Counted from the stretch's first letter, positions 35,166 through 44,339 are shown. The stretch is DNA of 64,000 nucleotides from JBDHTQ01 sp039808765 (GCA_039808765.1 JBDHTQ010000004.1:174604-238603); one strand, 5' to 3'. Program-made: numbers and translations. The notes: generated by a model not told the origin, from the letters alone.

Positions 35166-36935
35166 ATGAATGCATCGACAAAGGAAAATGTGGCTTTGAG
35201 GGTAAAAAAATTAAGACAGTCGTTTGCCGACCTCGGGTTGGACGGAATGATAGTACCTCATGACGATGCGTATAAAAATGAGATTATTCCTGCATCGGCC
35301 GAGCGATTGGCGTTCATCAGCGGTTTTACTGGATCGTCGGGTGTGGCTGTTATCCTGAAGGACAAAGCGGTCCTCAGTGTTCGCGGGCTGTATGCGCTTC
35401 AAGCCAAGCTTCAAGCTGATAAAAGTATTTATACATGTTTAGTGCAGCCCAAAGAAGATGAAATACAGTGGCTGGTTTCACAAAATGCACCGCTTAAAAT
35501 CGGGTTTGATTCGTGGTTGCACGCTATTCAATGGGCAACCGATACCCATCAGCGTCTTGAAAAAATGGGAGGTGCTTTGGTGCCACTTGCGGAAAATCCA
35601 GTCGATAAAATTTGGACGGACAGACCTGCTGAACCGCTTACACCCATTGAAGATCATCCGCTTGTTTATGCTGGAGAGTCGCGGGGAAGCAAATGTGCGC
35701 GTCTTGCACAGACACTTGTTGAAAAGCGATGCGACGGATTTTTGATCACCCAGACAGATAATCTGGCGTGGTTGTTAAATATTCGCGGGCGCGATGTGGT
35801 TCACACACCTTTGGCGTTGGGGTATGCGATCTTGTGGAAAGATGCCAGCGTTGATGTCTTTATGCGATTGCCCAAAGTTGGCGACAGTGTGCGCAATATG
35901 ATCGGGCCTTCTGTTCGCTTTCATGAAGAGAACAGTATCATTTCGTTTTTTAAAAATAAAAAAGGGCATGCGTCAATTGGTGCGGATTTTAGCAAAACAC
36001 CTGCCGCTTTTACATTGCTAACCGGCTTTGATTTACACAACATGGATGATCCTTGTGAGTTGGCGAAATGCTGTAAAAATCAGACAGAAGTGGAAGGCTC
36101 ACGTAAAGCTCATGTGCGCGATGGTGTTGCGCTTGTCAAATTTTTCAGCTGGTTGAGTGAGCAAGAGGCTGTCGATGAACTGGGCGTGATGGAAAAAATC
36201 CTTCAGTTTCGCCAAGAACAGGATTTGTTTGTGGAAGAAAGTTTTACAGCCATCGCGGGCAGTGGGCCGAATGGCGCCATCATTCATTACAGTGCCACCC
36301 CCGAGACAAACCGCCGCCTAAAAGCCGGAGAGTTTTTAATGCTTGATAGCGGCGGGCAGTATCGTGACGCCACAACAGATGTCACGCGCACTGTGGCTAT
36401 CGGCGCTGTCAGTCCCGTGATGAAAGATCGCTTTACCCGCGTTTTAAAAGGGCATATTGCGATCGCACGTGCGATTTTTCCTGCCGGAACAGTGGGGGGG
36501 CAGCTGGATGTGTTGGCGCGTCAATCGCTTTGGTCTGTGGGATATGATTACCCACACGGAACTAGCCATGGGGTCGGGAGTTATTTAAATGTGCACGAAA
36601 CATTGGTACGCGTGAGCCCTTTAATGCGTGGCGCTGAATTGCAGGTCGGCATGATTCTTTCTGATGAACCGGGATACTATGAAGAGGGGGCCTATGGCAT
36701 TCGTATCGAAAGTCTGGTCACTGTTGTGCCCAGTCCAGATGTGCCGGGAATGCTGGCCTTTGATGTGCTAACCCTATGCCCGATTGATAAAAATGCAATT
36801 GATATAGCTCTGCTTACATTGGATGAAAAAGAGTGGCTTAATGAATATCATACACGGGTTTATGAGACCTTACACTTAGCGCTCACACCCAACGAACGGG
36901 CATGGTTGCGAGAGGCAACCCTCCCGCTCACGTGA
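35166..36935 (+). CDS. pepP: Xaa-Pro aminopeptidase (M24B, aminopeptidase P)
   Basis: Removes N-terminal residues preceding proline. The 589 residues have two creatinase-like N-terminal domains (LRQSFADLGLDGMIVPHDDAYKNE... and the DNLAWLLNIRGRDV block) and a C-terminal pita-bread metalloprotease. Metal ligands are in FLMLDSGGQYRDATTDVTRT (two Asp), SHGVGSYLNVHE (His), LSDEPGYYEEGAYGIRIES (two Glu). The long C-terminal extension past residue 540 fits eukaryotic-type APP1-like bacterial enzymes. AGGAG precedes the ATG. It is divergent from the Hsp70-like gene, 82 bases apart. Confidence 0.93.
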   Translation: MNASTKENVALRVKKLRQSFADLGLDGMIVPHDDAYKNEIIPASAERLAFISGFTGSSGVAVILKDKAVLSVRGLYALQAKLQADKSIYTCLVQPKEDEIQWLVSQNAPLKIGFDSWLHAIQWATDTHQRLEKMGGALVPLAENPVDKIWTDRPAEPLTPIEDHPLVYAGESRGSKCARLAQTLVEKRCDGFLITQTDNLAWLLNIRGRDVVHTPLALGYAILWKDASVDVFMRLPKVGDSVRNMIGPSVRFHEENSIISFFKNKKGHASIGADFSKTPAAFTLLTGFDLHNMDDPCELAKCCKNQTEVEGSRKAHVRDGVALVKFFSWLSEQEAVDELGVMEKILQFRQEQDLFVEESFTAIAGSGPNGAIIHYSATPETNRRLKAGEFLMLDSGGQYRDATTDVTRTVAIGAVSPVMKDRFTRVLKGHIAIARAIFPAGTVGGQLDVLARQSLWSVGYDYPHGTSHGVGSYLNVHETLVRVSPLMRGAELQVGMILSDEPGYYEEGAYGIRIESLVTVVPSPDVPGMLAFDVLTLCPIDKNAIDIALLTLDEKEWLNEYHTRVYETLHLALTPNERAWLREATLPLT

Positions 36936-37018
36936 AAAAAGTTTTTATTGGTCATGGAGCGGTTTTTCTAAAGAGAAGACGTGACATTGCGCTGGGAATT
37001 TGCTAAGGCCACAGCATT

Positions 37019-38941
37019 ATGTTGACTGTTCGTGATATAACCTGCCGCATGGGTGGCCGTGTGTTGCTTAACCAAGCAAATTTGACCGTGATGGACAAAT
37101 GGCACGTGGGGCTTATTGGTCTTAACGGCACGGGAAAATCAACACTCTTTAAGCTGATCACCGGCGAGATGGAAAGCGACGGCGGAAGTATTGAAATTTC
37201 GGCGCGCGCACGCATGGGCATCGTTCGCCAGGACATGCCTGAAAGTGATTTGCCGCTTATTGACATTGTTCTTGCCGCTGATGAAGAGCGTACGCAGCTT
37301 TTGATTGAAAGTGAAGATTGTCATGATCCGCATCGTGTTGCGGAGATTTACGATCGGCTGAATGAGATTGATGCCTATACCGCGCCTGCCCGCGCCTCGA
37401 CTATTCTTGCCGGACTAGGTTTTAGCGAGGACCAAATTAACGGGCCATTTTCTGCTCTCAGTGGAGGGTGGCGCATGCGCGTGGCGTTGGCCTCTGTGCT
37501 TTTCCTTCAACCCGATTTGCTGCTTTTGGATGAGCCGACGAACCACCTTGATCTTGAAGCAATTATCTGGCTAGAGGGGTATCTTGCCAATTACCCTCAT
37601 ACCATTTTAATGATCTCACATGATCGTGATTTGCTGAATAAATGTGTGGATCACGTCGTGCATCTTTATGACCAGAAGCTCACACTTTACAACGGCAATT
37701 ATGACACCTTCGAGCGTACACGTGCAGAACGGTTGGAGCTTCAACAAAAAATATTTGAAAAGCAGCAAACAGTTAAAAATCATATGCAGGCTTTTATTGA
37801 TCGGTTCCGGGCCAAAGCTTCTAAAGCCCGACAAGCACAAAGCCGAATCAAGATGTTAGAAAAAATGGACTGGGTGGAAGAGGTTATTGCCGATCGATCC
37901 GTTCGCTTTCAGTTTCCTCAACCTGAAAAGCATGCCGCACGACTCATCACTTTTGATTATGTGGATGTGGGGTATGGCGAAAATAAGCCGGTTTTACGTA
38001 ACATCAATATGATCATTGATCGTGATGATCGTATTGCGCTTTTAGGTGCAAACGGGAATGGTAAGTCAACGCTTATAAAATTGATTGCTGGCAAGCTTCA
38101 GCCCCAAAAAGGAGAGAAAATCACAGCGCAGAAATTGCGCATTGGTTATTTTTCTCAGCATCAGGCTGATGAGCTTGATCTGAATGAAACACCCTATGAA
38201 GTCATGCACCGGCTTTGTGCGAAGAATAAAGTGGATAGCCGTGAGTCTGTTGTGAGAGCGCGTTTGGGGCGATTTGGCTTCTCTAAAGAACTTAGCGATA
38301 ATAAAATTTCATCACTGAGCGGTGGAGAAAAATCCCGTTTGCTTTTTGCCGTGATGAGCTTTGATGCGCCCCACATTTTATTGCTTGACGAGCCGACAAA
38401 CCATTTGGACATCGAAGCACGTAGCGCTTTGGTGGATGCGCTTAATGCATATGAAGGCGCTGTCGTTATTGTTAGCCATGACCCCACAATGTTAGAGCGT
38501 GTAGCTGATCGCTTGTGGCTTGTGCATGATGGAAAAGTTGAGGATTTTGATGGTGATTTAACGGATTATCGCCGCTTCGTTTTAGATCAGAAGAAGAATC
38601 GTCGCAAAGCGCAGAAGCAAAGCAAAGAAAATAAGGATGCAGCGAAGCGTGCTGCAGATGCAGCGCTGAATGCAACTGATTCGCAGCTGGAAAACACAGA
38701 GCGGGACAATAAAACTTCCCCGTCTCTTTCATTGCTCAAGAAAATTGAGCAGGCCGAAAAGGAATTGGCGCGCCTTACGGAAGAAGTAAAAAAATTTGAA
38801 GCGATGATGCTTGCTCCGGATTTTTACAAAGATGCCAACAGAGCCCAGACTGTCCAGCAGCTTTACCACGGGATGAGCCAAAAGCTCAAAACACAAGAAG
38901 AAATGTGGATCAAGTTGTGTCAAGAATGTGAGAACGATTGA
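37019..38941 (+). CDS. ABC-F family ATPase
   Basis: 640 residues with two ABC cassettes and no membrane domain, the ABC-F layout of ribosome-acting ATPases (YheS/Uup group). Cassette 1: Walker A GLNGTGKST (about 35), signature LSGGWRMR, Walker B LLLDEPTNHLD. Cassette 2: GANGNGKST (about 349), LSGGEKSR, ILLLDEPTNHLD. The linker between them is charged (residues about 240-305). The C-terminal 110 residues are a Lys/Ala/Glu-rich region with a predicted coiled coil, as in Uup/YheS. The subfamily is not decided. Confidence 0.93.
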   Translation: MLTVRDITCRMGGRVLLNQANLTVMDKWHVGLIGLNGTGKSTLFKLITGEMESDGGSIEISARARMGIVRQDMPESDLPLIDIVLAADEERTQLLIESEDCHDPHRVAEIYDRLNEIDAYTAPARASTILAGLGFSEDQINGPFSALSGGWRMRVALASVLFLQPDLLLLDEPTNHLDLEAIIWLEGYLANYPHTILMISHDRDLLNKCVDHVVHLYDQKLTLYNGNYDTFERTRAERLELQQKIFEKQQTVKNHMQAFIDRFRAKASKARQAQSRIKMLEKMDWVEEVIADRSVRFQFPQPEKHAARLITFDYVDVGYGENKPVLRNINMIIDRDDRIALLGANGNGKSTLIKLIAGKLQPQKGEKITAQKLRIGYFSQHQADELDLNETPYEVMHRLCAKNKVDSRESVVRARLGRFGFSKELSDNKISSLSGGEKSRLLFAVMSFDAPHILLLDEPTNHLDIEARSALVDALNAYEGAVVIVSHDPTMLERVADRLWLVHDGKVEDFDGDLTDYRRFVLDQKKNRRKAQKQSKENKDAAKRAADAALNATDSQLENTERDNKTSPSLSLLKKIEQAEKELARLTEEVKKFEAMMLAPDFYKDANRAQTVQQLYHGMSQKLKTQEEMWIKLCQECEND

Positions 38942-39002
38942 TGCAACGTCTTACTTTGACTTGGTGATTCTTGAGATTGGGCTTTCAACGCAATAATCGA
39001 TT

Positions 39003-39782
39003 TTATCCATTTGCCGATGTGAGGGTATCTTGAGCCAGACTGTTGGCAACAATTTTCTCAATTGCAGAAGAAAACTCTTTGCGATCGTTATAGAGCGCTG
39101 GGTTTAATGTATCGTGAAAAATAACACGAACAGTGCATTGGTGCAGTTTCATGAATGACCATAAGTGAGGAACAAGATCCATATCACCAAACCATGCATA
39201 AAGTTGGCGGCTGGCGCGGTCGGCAGGAAAGTGATTTATCGCGGAACAATAAACCGTTATCGGTTGAACAAACAGGTCGCGATTTGATTTTGTTTCATCA
39301 ATCATAATTTGAAAAAGGGGGCGCTTGAAGGGTAAAACGCGCACGCCATCACTTGATGTGCCTTCAGGAAACAAAACAAGATTTTCCTTTTTTTGTAACC
39401 GATAAGAAAGCGAGTTTTGCGCATCACGCACTTTTTGAGGCGTGCGATCAATAAAAACCGTAGATTGAAGCTTCGCTAAAAAGCCAAAAAAAGGCCATGC
39501 CGCAACATCTTTTTTGGCAACGAATGCGATGGGCATAAGTGAGCCAAGAACAACTATGTCTAAGTATGAACTGTGATTGGAGCAAAAAATACATGGCACA
39601 TGTGATGTGGGGGTGCCGACGACCTCAACGTTAATATCCATAATTTTTAAGCAGATGCGATGATACCAGACAGGGAATGTTTTTTGCTGGGGCAGGTTAA
39701 AAAACAAAAAGAAAAGCTGAATGGGAATACATAAAAATGTGTAAGCAAGATACATAAAAGTTTTAATACTTGCACGCAGCAT
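39003..39782 (-). CDS. olsA: Lyso-ornithine lipid O-acyltransferase (PlsC family), OlsA-like
   Basis: 259 residues of the 1-acyl-glycerol-3-phosphate acyltransferase family: an N-terminal membrane segment, the catalytic H-x4-D in SNHSSYLDIVVLG (about residue 69), FIDRTPQKV, and the acceptor-binding FPEGTSSDG. In OlsB-adjacent members this enzyme acylates the 3-hydroxy group of lyso-ornithine lipid. The assignment as OlsA rather than PlsC rests on the upstream olsB: its start overlaps the olsB stop by one base. Confidence 0.85.
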   Translation of the reverse strand: MLRASIKTFMYLAYTFLCIPIQLFFLFFNLPQQKTFPVWYHRICLKIMDINVEVVGTPTSHVPCIFCSNHSSYLDIVVLGSLMPIAFVAKKDVAAWPFFGFLAKLQSTVFIDRTPQKVRDAQNSLSYRLQKKENLVLFPEGTSSDGVRVLPFKRPLFQIMIDETKSNRDLFVQPITVYCSAINHFPADRASRQLYAWFGDMDLVPHLWSFMKLHQCTVRVIFHDTLNPALYNDRKEFSSAIEKIVANSLAQDTLTSANG

Positions 39783-40591
39783 CAGAGTGACCCTTCGTTC
39801 ATACGGCGCTCATAATGTTTCATGTAACGGTCGGTGATGGTTTCTCGCCGAACAATCATACACACATCAATAGAATTAAAATCATGATCAATAATCGCGC
39901 CTTCCCCGACAAGACCGCCCAGACGCAGGTAGCCTTTGATGAGAGGGGGCAAACTGTAAAATCCTAAACGTGGATTGACCTGATGTTGCTCCAGGCGACG
40001 CATGTCCACATATAATTCTGGCAGTGCACGCACGCCGAGTGCAGGGGGGGCGAGGTGGTGATAATGCAGATAGCTTAAAGGCAAGGCGAGAGCATTCGGA
40101 TCTTTCCCGTCAAGACTGGCACAGCCAAAAATCAGAGAGATATCGTAATTGACAACATATGCGGCAATACCTTGCCACAACATTTGCATGATGCCGCCTG
40201 TGCGATAGTTTTGATCGACGCACGAGCGCCCGACTTCCAGTATTTCGCCCGGATATTCAAGCAGGGGTTTGATGTTAAATTCAGATGCTGTGTAGTGGCC
40301 ACCATTGAGCGCGGCGATTGATCGCCTCAGCATGCGATAGGTGCCCACAACTTTTCCTTCATCGAGGACTAAAAGATGGTCGCAAAAATCGTCATAGCGA
40401 TCGAAATCACGCTTTTCTCGAAAGGCTTCGTCAGAGTGCTTCTTGCCGGTTTGTTCAAAAAAAACCCTCCAACGCAGGTCTTGCGCGGCGATGATATCTT
40501 TTTTTGATTCCGCCAGCCGAACATTGATTTTGCCCGCTGATATAGAAATACTGTTGTGGGAAGCTGAATCGATTGTTTCTTCAATAGTCAT
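39782..40591 (-). CDS. olsB: L-ornithine N(alpha)-acyltransferase OlsB-like
   Basis: 269 residues, GNAT-related. Family blocks: VRLAESKKDIIAAQDLRWRVFFEQ, DFDRYDDFCDHLLVLDEGKVVGTYRML, GEILEVGRSCVDQNYRTGGIMQMLWQGIAAY (signature EVGRSCV), and IFGCASLDGKDP. OlsB transfers a 3-hydroxy-acyl group to ornithine, making lyso-ornithine lipid, which OlsA completes. Ornithine lipids are phosphorus-free membrane lipids common in alphaproteobacteria. The N-terminus carries a short Ser-rich stretch. No regulatory site such as a Pho box was recognised. Confidence 0.88.
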   Translation of the reverse strand: MTIEETIDSASHNSISISAGKINVRLAESKKDIIAAQDLRWRVFFEQTGKKHSDEAFREKRDFDRYDDFCDHLLVLDEGKVVGTYRMLRRSIAALNGGHYTASEFNIKPLLEYPGEILEVGRSCVDQNYRTGGIMQMLWQGIAAYVVNYDISLIFGCASLDGKDPNALALPLSYLHYHHLAPPALGVRALPELYVDMRRLEQHQVNPRLGFYSLPPLIKGYLRLGGLVGEGAIIDHDFNSIDVCMIVRRETITDRYMKHYERRMNEGSL

Positions 40592-40919
40592 GGCGGTTCA
40601 TGCCTTAATTAGTTGTTTGTCCCACCAATTTTTTGCAGACAGTTTTTAAAAACTGACAAGAATTCGATATCTGCCGCAGGCGGTTCCTTCCTCCTTAGCA
40701 GAGCAAAAGCAATCCGGCTATAGTTTACAGCAGAGTGCTTAAAGTTTGGGCATCAATGAATTTTTATTTCGATTTTTTGCAGTATGCACTTGAACTAGGG
40801 GAGTCCCTTTATGGTATAAGGTGATTCGCAACGGGCTAGGCCGGATCGAGAGCTTACCAGTTGCCGTTTTGCTCGTTTCCCGGGCTGACGTTCACCATTT
40901 TTCCATAGAAGAGGTGTCA
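40592..40919. other. Intergenic region between olsB and the hydrolase gene
   Basis: 328 bases between divergent genes. It contains one perfect 16-base palindrome, CAGTTTTTAAAAACTG (40640-40655), which could be an operator or a bidirectional terminator-like structure, but its position in the olsB upstream region favours regulation. The frame open from 40821 is not homologous to any start of the hydrolase. Nothing else was seen. Confidence 0.4.
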
Positions 40920-41591
40920 ATGCCTGAGGTAGTCATTCCTGGACCCACGGGTCGTCTTGAAGGTCGTTACAATCATTCAAGAGCGCCGCGGGCACCTATT
41001 GCGTTGTGCTTGCATCCTCACCCTGCTCACGGCGGCACGATGAACAGCCGCTTGGTTTACTCACTTTTTCATGCTTTTACCCGGGCGGGATTTGCGGTGC
41101 TGCGTTTCAACTTTCGCGGTGTCGGTAAAAGCCAAGGTGAGTATTCAGGGGGGGAGGGTGAATTAGCGGATGCCGCTGCTGCACTTGATTGGTTGCAGAC
41201 CATTAACCCGAATGCGCGTGAAGTTTGGGTTGGTGGTTTTTCGTTCGGTGCGTACATTGCCATGCAGCTTTTAATGCGCCGTCCCGAAATCGACCGGTTT
41301 ATTTCGTTAGCTCCACCGGCTCATATGTATGACTTCAATTTTCTTGCACCCTGTCCATCATCCGGCATCATCGTGCAAGGGGAGAAGGATTCCATAGTTC
41401 CCATTTCATCAGTGAACCGTTTGGTCGATAAGCTCAACCTGCAAAAAGATATCACCATAAATTATCAGGTGATGAAAGAAGCAGGGCATTTTTTCCAAAA
41501 TGAGCAAGCAGAAATTGATGCTATGATTGATGACTATATCGCCAAAGAAATGAAGCGTGAAGATGAGCTGATGCAGCGCGTGGTCGCATAG
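40920..41591 (+). CDS. Alpha/beta hydrolase
   Basis: 223 residues, a small dienelactone-hydrolase-like alpha/beta fold. It begins MPEVVIPGPTGRLEGRY and continues ALCLHPHPAHGGTMNSRLVYSL, FNFRGVGKSQGEYSGGEGEL and VGGFSFGAYIAMQLL. The nucleophile elbow is G-F-S-F-G (Ser about residue 114). QGEKDSIVP gives the acid Asp, and EAGHFF the His. This pattern matches the widespread proteobacterial family of unknown substrate. ATG 40920 has GAGGTG before it; the longer frame has no such site. Confidence 0.88.
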   Translation: MPEVVIPGPTGRLEGRYNHSRAPRAPIALCLHPHPAHGGTMNSRLVYSLFHAFTRAGFAVLRFNFRGVGKSQGEYSGGEGELADAAAALDWLQTINPNAREVWVGGFSFGAYIAMQLLMRRPEIDRFISLAPPAHMYDFNFLAPCPSSGIIVQGEKDSIVPISSVNRLVDKLNLQKDITINYQVMKEAGHFFQNEQAEIDAMIDDYIAKEMKREDELMQRVVA

Positions 41592-41608
41592 CGCTCATAT
41601 GTATACCT

Positions 41609-41644
41609 AAGCCTGCTGCACAAAAAGTGTAGCAGGCTTTTTTT
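41609..41644 (+). terminator. Rho-independent terminator of the hydrolase gene
   Basis: AAGCCTGCTGCAC (41609-41621) pairs with GTGTAGCAGGCTT (41627-41639), 13 bp with one G-U, an AAAAA loop and a run of seven T. It also serves the convergent EamA gene, since the stem is preceded by few A and reading is best on the plus strand. Confidence 0.93.
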
Positions 41645-42518
41645 ATGTGGTTTGGTGTTCGTATTTTAAAAGTACGTAAGATGAACCTATGATTAAAATG
41701 GCGCTCAGACATACATTCCAGTATAAGGGATCACCAAAAAACAGCGCGGCGAAAAGAATCGCATAAACCGGTTCTAGTGCAACAAAACCACTACATGTGC
41801 TGGCCGATAAACGACGCAATGCATAGAAGTAAAGCTGGTGCATAAGCGCGGTTGTGACCACGCCCAGCAGAATAAGAAGCAACCATTCATAGGGTAATTG
41901 CGGAATTTTTTGTTCTGTATAGAGAAAAGGGGTTAGAAAAATAAAGACAACTGCATTTTGCATAAATGAGATTTTTACGGGCGAGAGCACGCGGTTCATT
42001 TTTTGACTCGCCAAACCAAATAAAGAAAAACTGATTGCCGACAGAAGTCCCATTAATCCTCCATTGATGGTCGCTTCTTGTTTCAGGTCGATTAAAATTG
42101 CAACGGCACATATGATGGCTATGCCTGCGCCTATTTCAATCGGGTGAGGGCGGCGGCGCTGCGTCAGTGTTTCAATAAGAATGGTGAAAAGAGGAAAAGC
42201 CGCAAAGGTTAATGTTGCTAAAGCAACACCGCCCCACAGTACGGCGGTAAAAAAAGTGAGCCAATGAAAGGCTAAAATAATGCCGCTCATCAATACATTT
42301 TTTGTAAGATGTTTTTCGGCAGGTGTGAGAAAGGTAATCGCAGGTTCTTTTTTTATTTTTGCGACGATATAGAGAGTTAGGGCAGCAAACCCTGAGCGCA
42401 AGGCAACAATCCAAAAAGGAGAGATATCCATTTTGCCGAACAGCGCGGCCGAGCCAAAAATAATGGCTGCAATATTGATTGCAACAAGACCCTCGATTTT
42501 TTCTTTAGAAAAAGCCAT
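41643..42518 (-). CDS. EamA/DMT-superfamily transporter
   Basis: A 291-residue inner-membrane protein with ten predicted hydrophobic helices in two EamA halves (INIAAIIFGSAALFGK and LLSAISFSLFGLASQ as half starts). The blocks FHWLTFFTAVLWGGVALATLTF and FVALEPVYAILFAALFFGDPL are typical of drug/metabolite exporters. Substrate unknown. ATG 42518 follows AAGGTG; the frame extends to 42542 without a site. Confidence 0.9.
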   Translation of the reverse strand: MAFSKEKIEGLVAINIAAIIFGSAALFGKMDISPFWIVALRSGFAALTLYIVAKIKKEPAITFLTPAEKHLTKNVLMSGIILAFHWLTFFTAVLWGGVALATLTFAAFPLFTILIETLTQRRRPHPIEIGAGIAIICAVAILIDLKQEATINGGLMGLLSAISFSLFGLASQKMNRVLSPVKISFMQNAVVFIFLTPFLYTEQKIPQLPYEWLLLILLGVVTTALMHQLYFYALRRLSASTCSGFVALEPVYAILFAALFFGDPLYWNVCLSAILIIGSSYVLLKYEHQTT

Positions 42519-42609
42519 GAGCACCTTAATTTGAAAGAACACGGACTACGTCAGCCTTGCCGACAGAATGCCGATAATTTGGTGATAAGTCTAGATTTAA
42601 ATCAAAATA

Positions 42610-43179
42610 CTAATCTGTAGGCCACGTGCGAACCGGGCCAACATCCACGTGAACATGCCCAGATCGTGGGTAAAAGGCGACGCCGCCTTTGTGTAATTGC
42701 ATCGCTACATTGGCAATTACACTGCCGTTAATGCCGGGAATTTTTATATCAGCTGCTTGTGCGCGCGTATGATAACTGCGCTCGGCAACTTGGCTAGAGG
42801 ACTGTCGCAGGGCTGCATTGGTTTCAACCGTTCGATAACCGGACGTAATGATGATGGGTGTGCCGGAAGGGACGTGCAGGGTTGCATAAATTTGATCAAG
42901 AAAGCTGAACAACCGAGGATCCATGGCGCTCATTTGTTCGGTACGAACATCGCGCATAAGGTAAGAAAGTCGCCATGCTCCTTGTATATTAAGAGAACCA
43001 TCCGGAAATTGGTAGCGCACCGTGTCGCGTTCGCCGCTGCGTTGGTTTTGTACCGTAAGAATACCCGTCGGGGGTTGCGAGGGAAAATGACGTGTCGTGC
43101 TGCAAGCGCTTAATATAATGATAAGAAAGACAAAAAGGCGAGATAACCATTCTCCAAAGGGTATTTTTAGTTTTTGCAT
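42610..43179 (-). CDS. DUF882/M15-like murein endopeptidase lipoprotein
   Basis: 189 residues. The signal peptide ends in LSACS, a lipobox with Cys at 26, so the protein is probably a membrane lipoprotein. The C-terminal part matches the DUF882 / MepK type M15 peptidase: GTPIIITSGYRTVETNAALR, SYHTRAQAADIKIPG (His and Asp of the zinc site) and SGHVHVDVGPVRTW (second His). Such enzymes cut peptidoglycan cross-links. Its ATG overlaps the stop of the upstream regulator by one base, so the pair is coupled. Confidence 0.9.
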   Translation of the reverse strand: MQKLKIPFGEWLSRLFVFLIIILSACSTTRHFPSQPPTGILTVQNQRSGERDTVRYQFPDGSLNIQGAWRLSYLMRDVRTEQMSAMDPRLFSFLDQIYATLHVPSGTPIIITSGYRTVETNAALRQSSSQVAERSYHTRAQAADIKIPGINGSVIANVAMQLHKGGVAFYPRSGHVHVDVGPVRTWPTD

Positions 43180-43775
43180 CACATCATGATTGGCACCAAA
43201 CATAATGCGTAACCTCCTTCCAGCGTGAGAAGTAACGTCGGCTCATCAGGATTAATTTCAATTTTCTGTCTTAGGCGATAGATGTGGGTTTCCAGCGTGT
43301 GGGTTTCCAGCGTTTCACTATATCCCCAAACTTTAAGAAGGAGTGCATTACGGGAAAGGCCACTTTCACCAGCATCATGCAAGGCTTCAAGCAAGCTTGC
43401 TTCTTTTTCAGTTAAGCGGGCGTATTCCTCACCTTCAAGGGTGTATAGGCAGCGATCCAAAGGGGAACAGATGTAGGTGCCGAGCGTAAAATCTTGGTGG
43501 ATGCGAGGCAGGGCTTTATGCAACGCAAGCAAAAGTTGCTTGAAGCGACAGGGGGTTTGAATGTCGGCCTTGGTATCTGAACCAAATCGCAGCAGGCGCG
43601 CTTTATTCACATTTAGTTGGTTTTGAGGGGAGGTTGCTTCTTCGTTACCTTGCCATAAAATAACGTCGGCATTTTCTGCCGCATCCACACACTCAAGCAT
43701 GGGCGCTTGACCAAGCAGGTCCGTCAAGCTTTTGGTAAGCATGGGCGACGTCGAGGTGATAAAAACGCGGAGCAT
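43179..43775 (-). CDS. OmpR-type winged-helix regulator with a pseudo-receiver
   Basis: 198 residues. The C-terminal half is a Trans_reg_C DNA-binding domain: LTEKEASLLEALHDAGESGLSRNALLLKVWGY, then LETHTLETHIYRLRQKIE and LLTLEGGYALC. The N-terminal 90 residues keep a receiver-like length, but lack the acidic pocket and the phospho-acceptor Asp in the expected strand-3 end (ADVILWQGNEE), so control is probably not by phosphorylation. The partner is the coupled M15-like lipoprotein gene, which it may regulate. Confidence 0.85.
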   Translation of the reverse strand: MLRVFITSTSPMLTKSLTDLLGQAPMLECVDAAENADVILWQGNEEATSPQNQLNVNKARLLRFGSDTKADIQTPCRFKQLLLALHKALPRIHQDFTLGTYICSPLDRCLYTLEGEEYARLTEKEASLLEALHDAGESGLSRNALLLKVWGYSETLETHTLETHIYRLRQKIEINPDEPTLLLTLEGGYALCLVPIMM

Positions 43776-43833
43776 TGATATAAGAATAACGTGACAAACT
43801 GAATTGCCAAGCGTGAACTTCCATTGTTATAGC

Positions 43834-44217
43834 AAATCCCGAAAAGATGGGCGCACAGAGACCATCTTTGACGACGTATTTGCGTTGAAAGAATAAAACA
43901 GAGCGCGTCTTGGAGATGCGCTCAAGTTTAAATCCCGAAAAGATGGGCGCGTAGAGACCATCTTTGACGACGTATTTGCGTCAAAAGAATAAAACAGAGC
44001 GCGTCTTGGAGATGCGCTCAAGTTTAAATCCCGAAAAGATGGGCGCGTAGAGACCATCTTTGACGACGTATTTGCGTCAAAAGAATAAAACAGAGCGCGT
44101 CTTGGAGATGCGCTCGAGTTTAAATCCCGAAAAGATGGGCGCGTAGAGACCATCTTTGACGACGTATTTGCGTTAAAAGAATAAAGCAGAGCGCATCTTT
44201 GTTTTGGGATGTGCTTT
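43834..44217. repeat. Tandem array of four 96-bp structured repeats
   Basis: Units begin with AAATCCCGAAAAG at 43834, 43930, 44026 and 44122: exactly 96 bases each. Each has a hairpin AAAGATGG/CCATCTTT (8 bp) and a terminal hairpin, GAGCGCGT/ATGCGCTC in units 1-3 and AGCGCATC/GATGTGCT in unit 4, joined by a central part with GACGACGTATTTGCGT. Units 2 and 3 are nearly identical; unit 1 differs in the first loop and unit 4 in the last loop. On the minus strand the 32-codon unit stays open (43827-44249). A fifth copy is at 33487. Confidence 0.92.
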
Positions 44218-44339
44218 CGCACAAGCAAATGCGATAACCTTATTTTCATATGATTATTTGGCGCAGAAGTTGCAATTGCTACAATTATCGGATGAAGATG
44301 GTCTAAAAACTGTTCTCATTTGTCATGGGAGGGATGTTT

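Noticed and set aside
43834..44217. CRISPR array
   Set aside because: Units are contiguous 96-base copies with no unique spacers, and no cas gene lies nearby.
43827..44249. Minus-strand 140-residue ORF made of four 32-residue repeats
   Set aside because: The period is 96 bases, so any frame without stop stays open. The solitary copy has an in-frame stop, and hairpins rather than codons are conserved.
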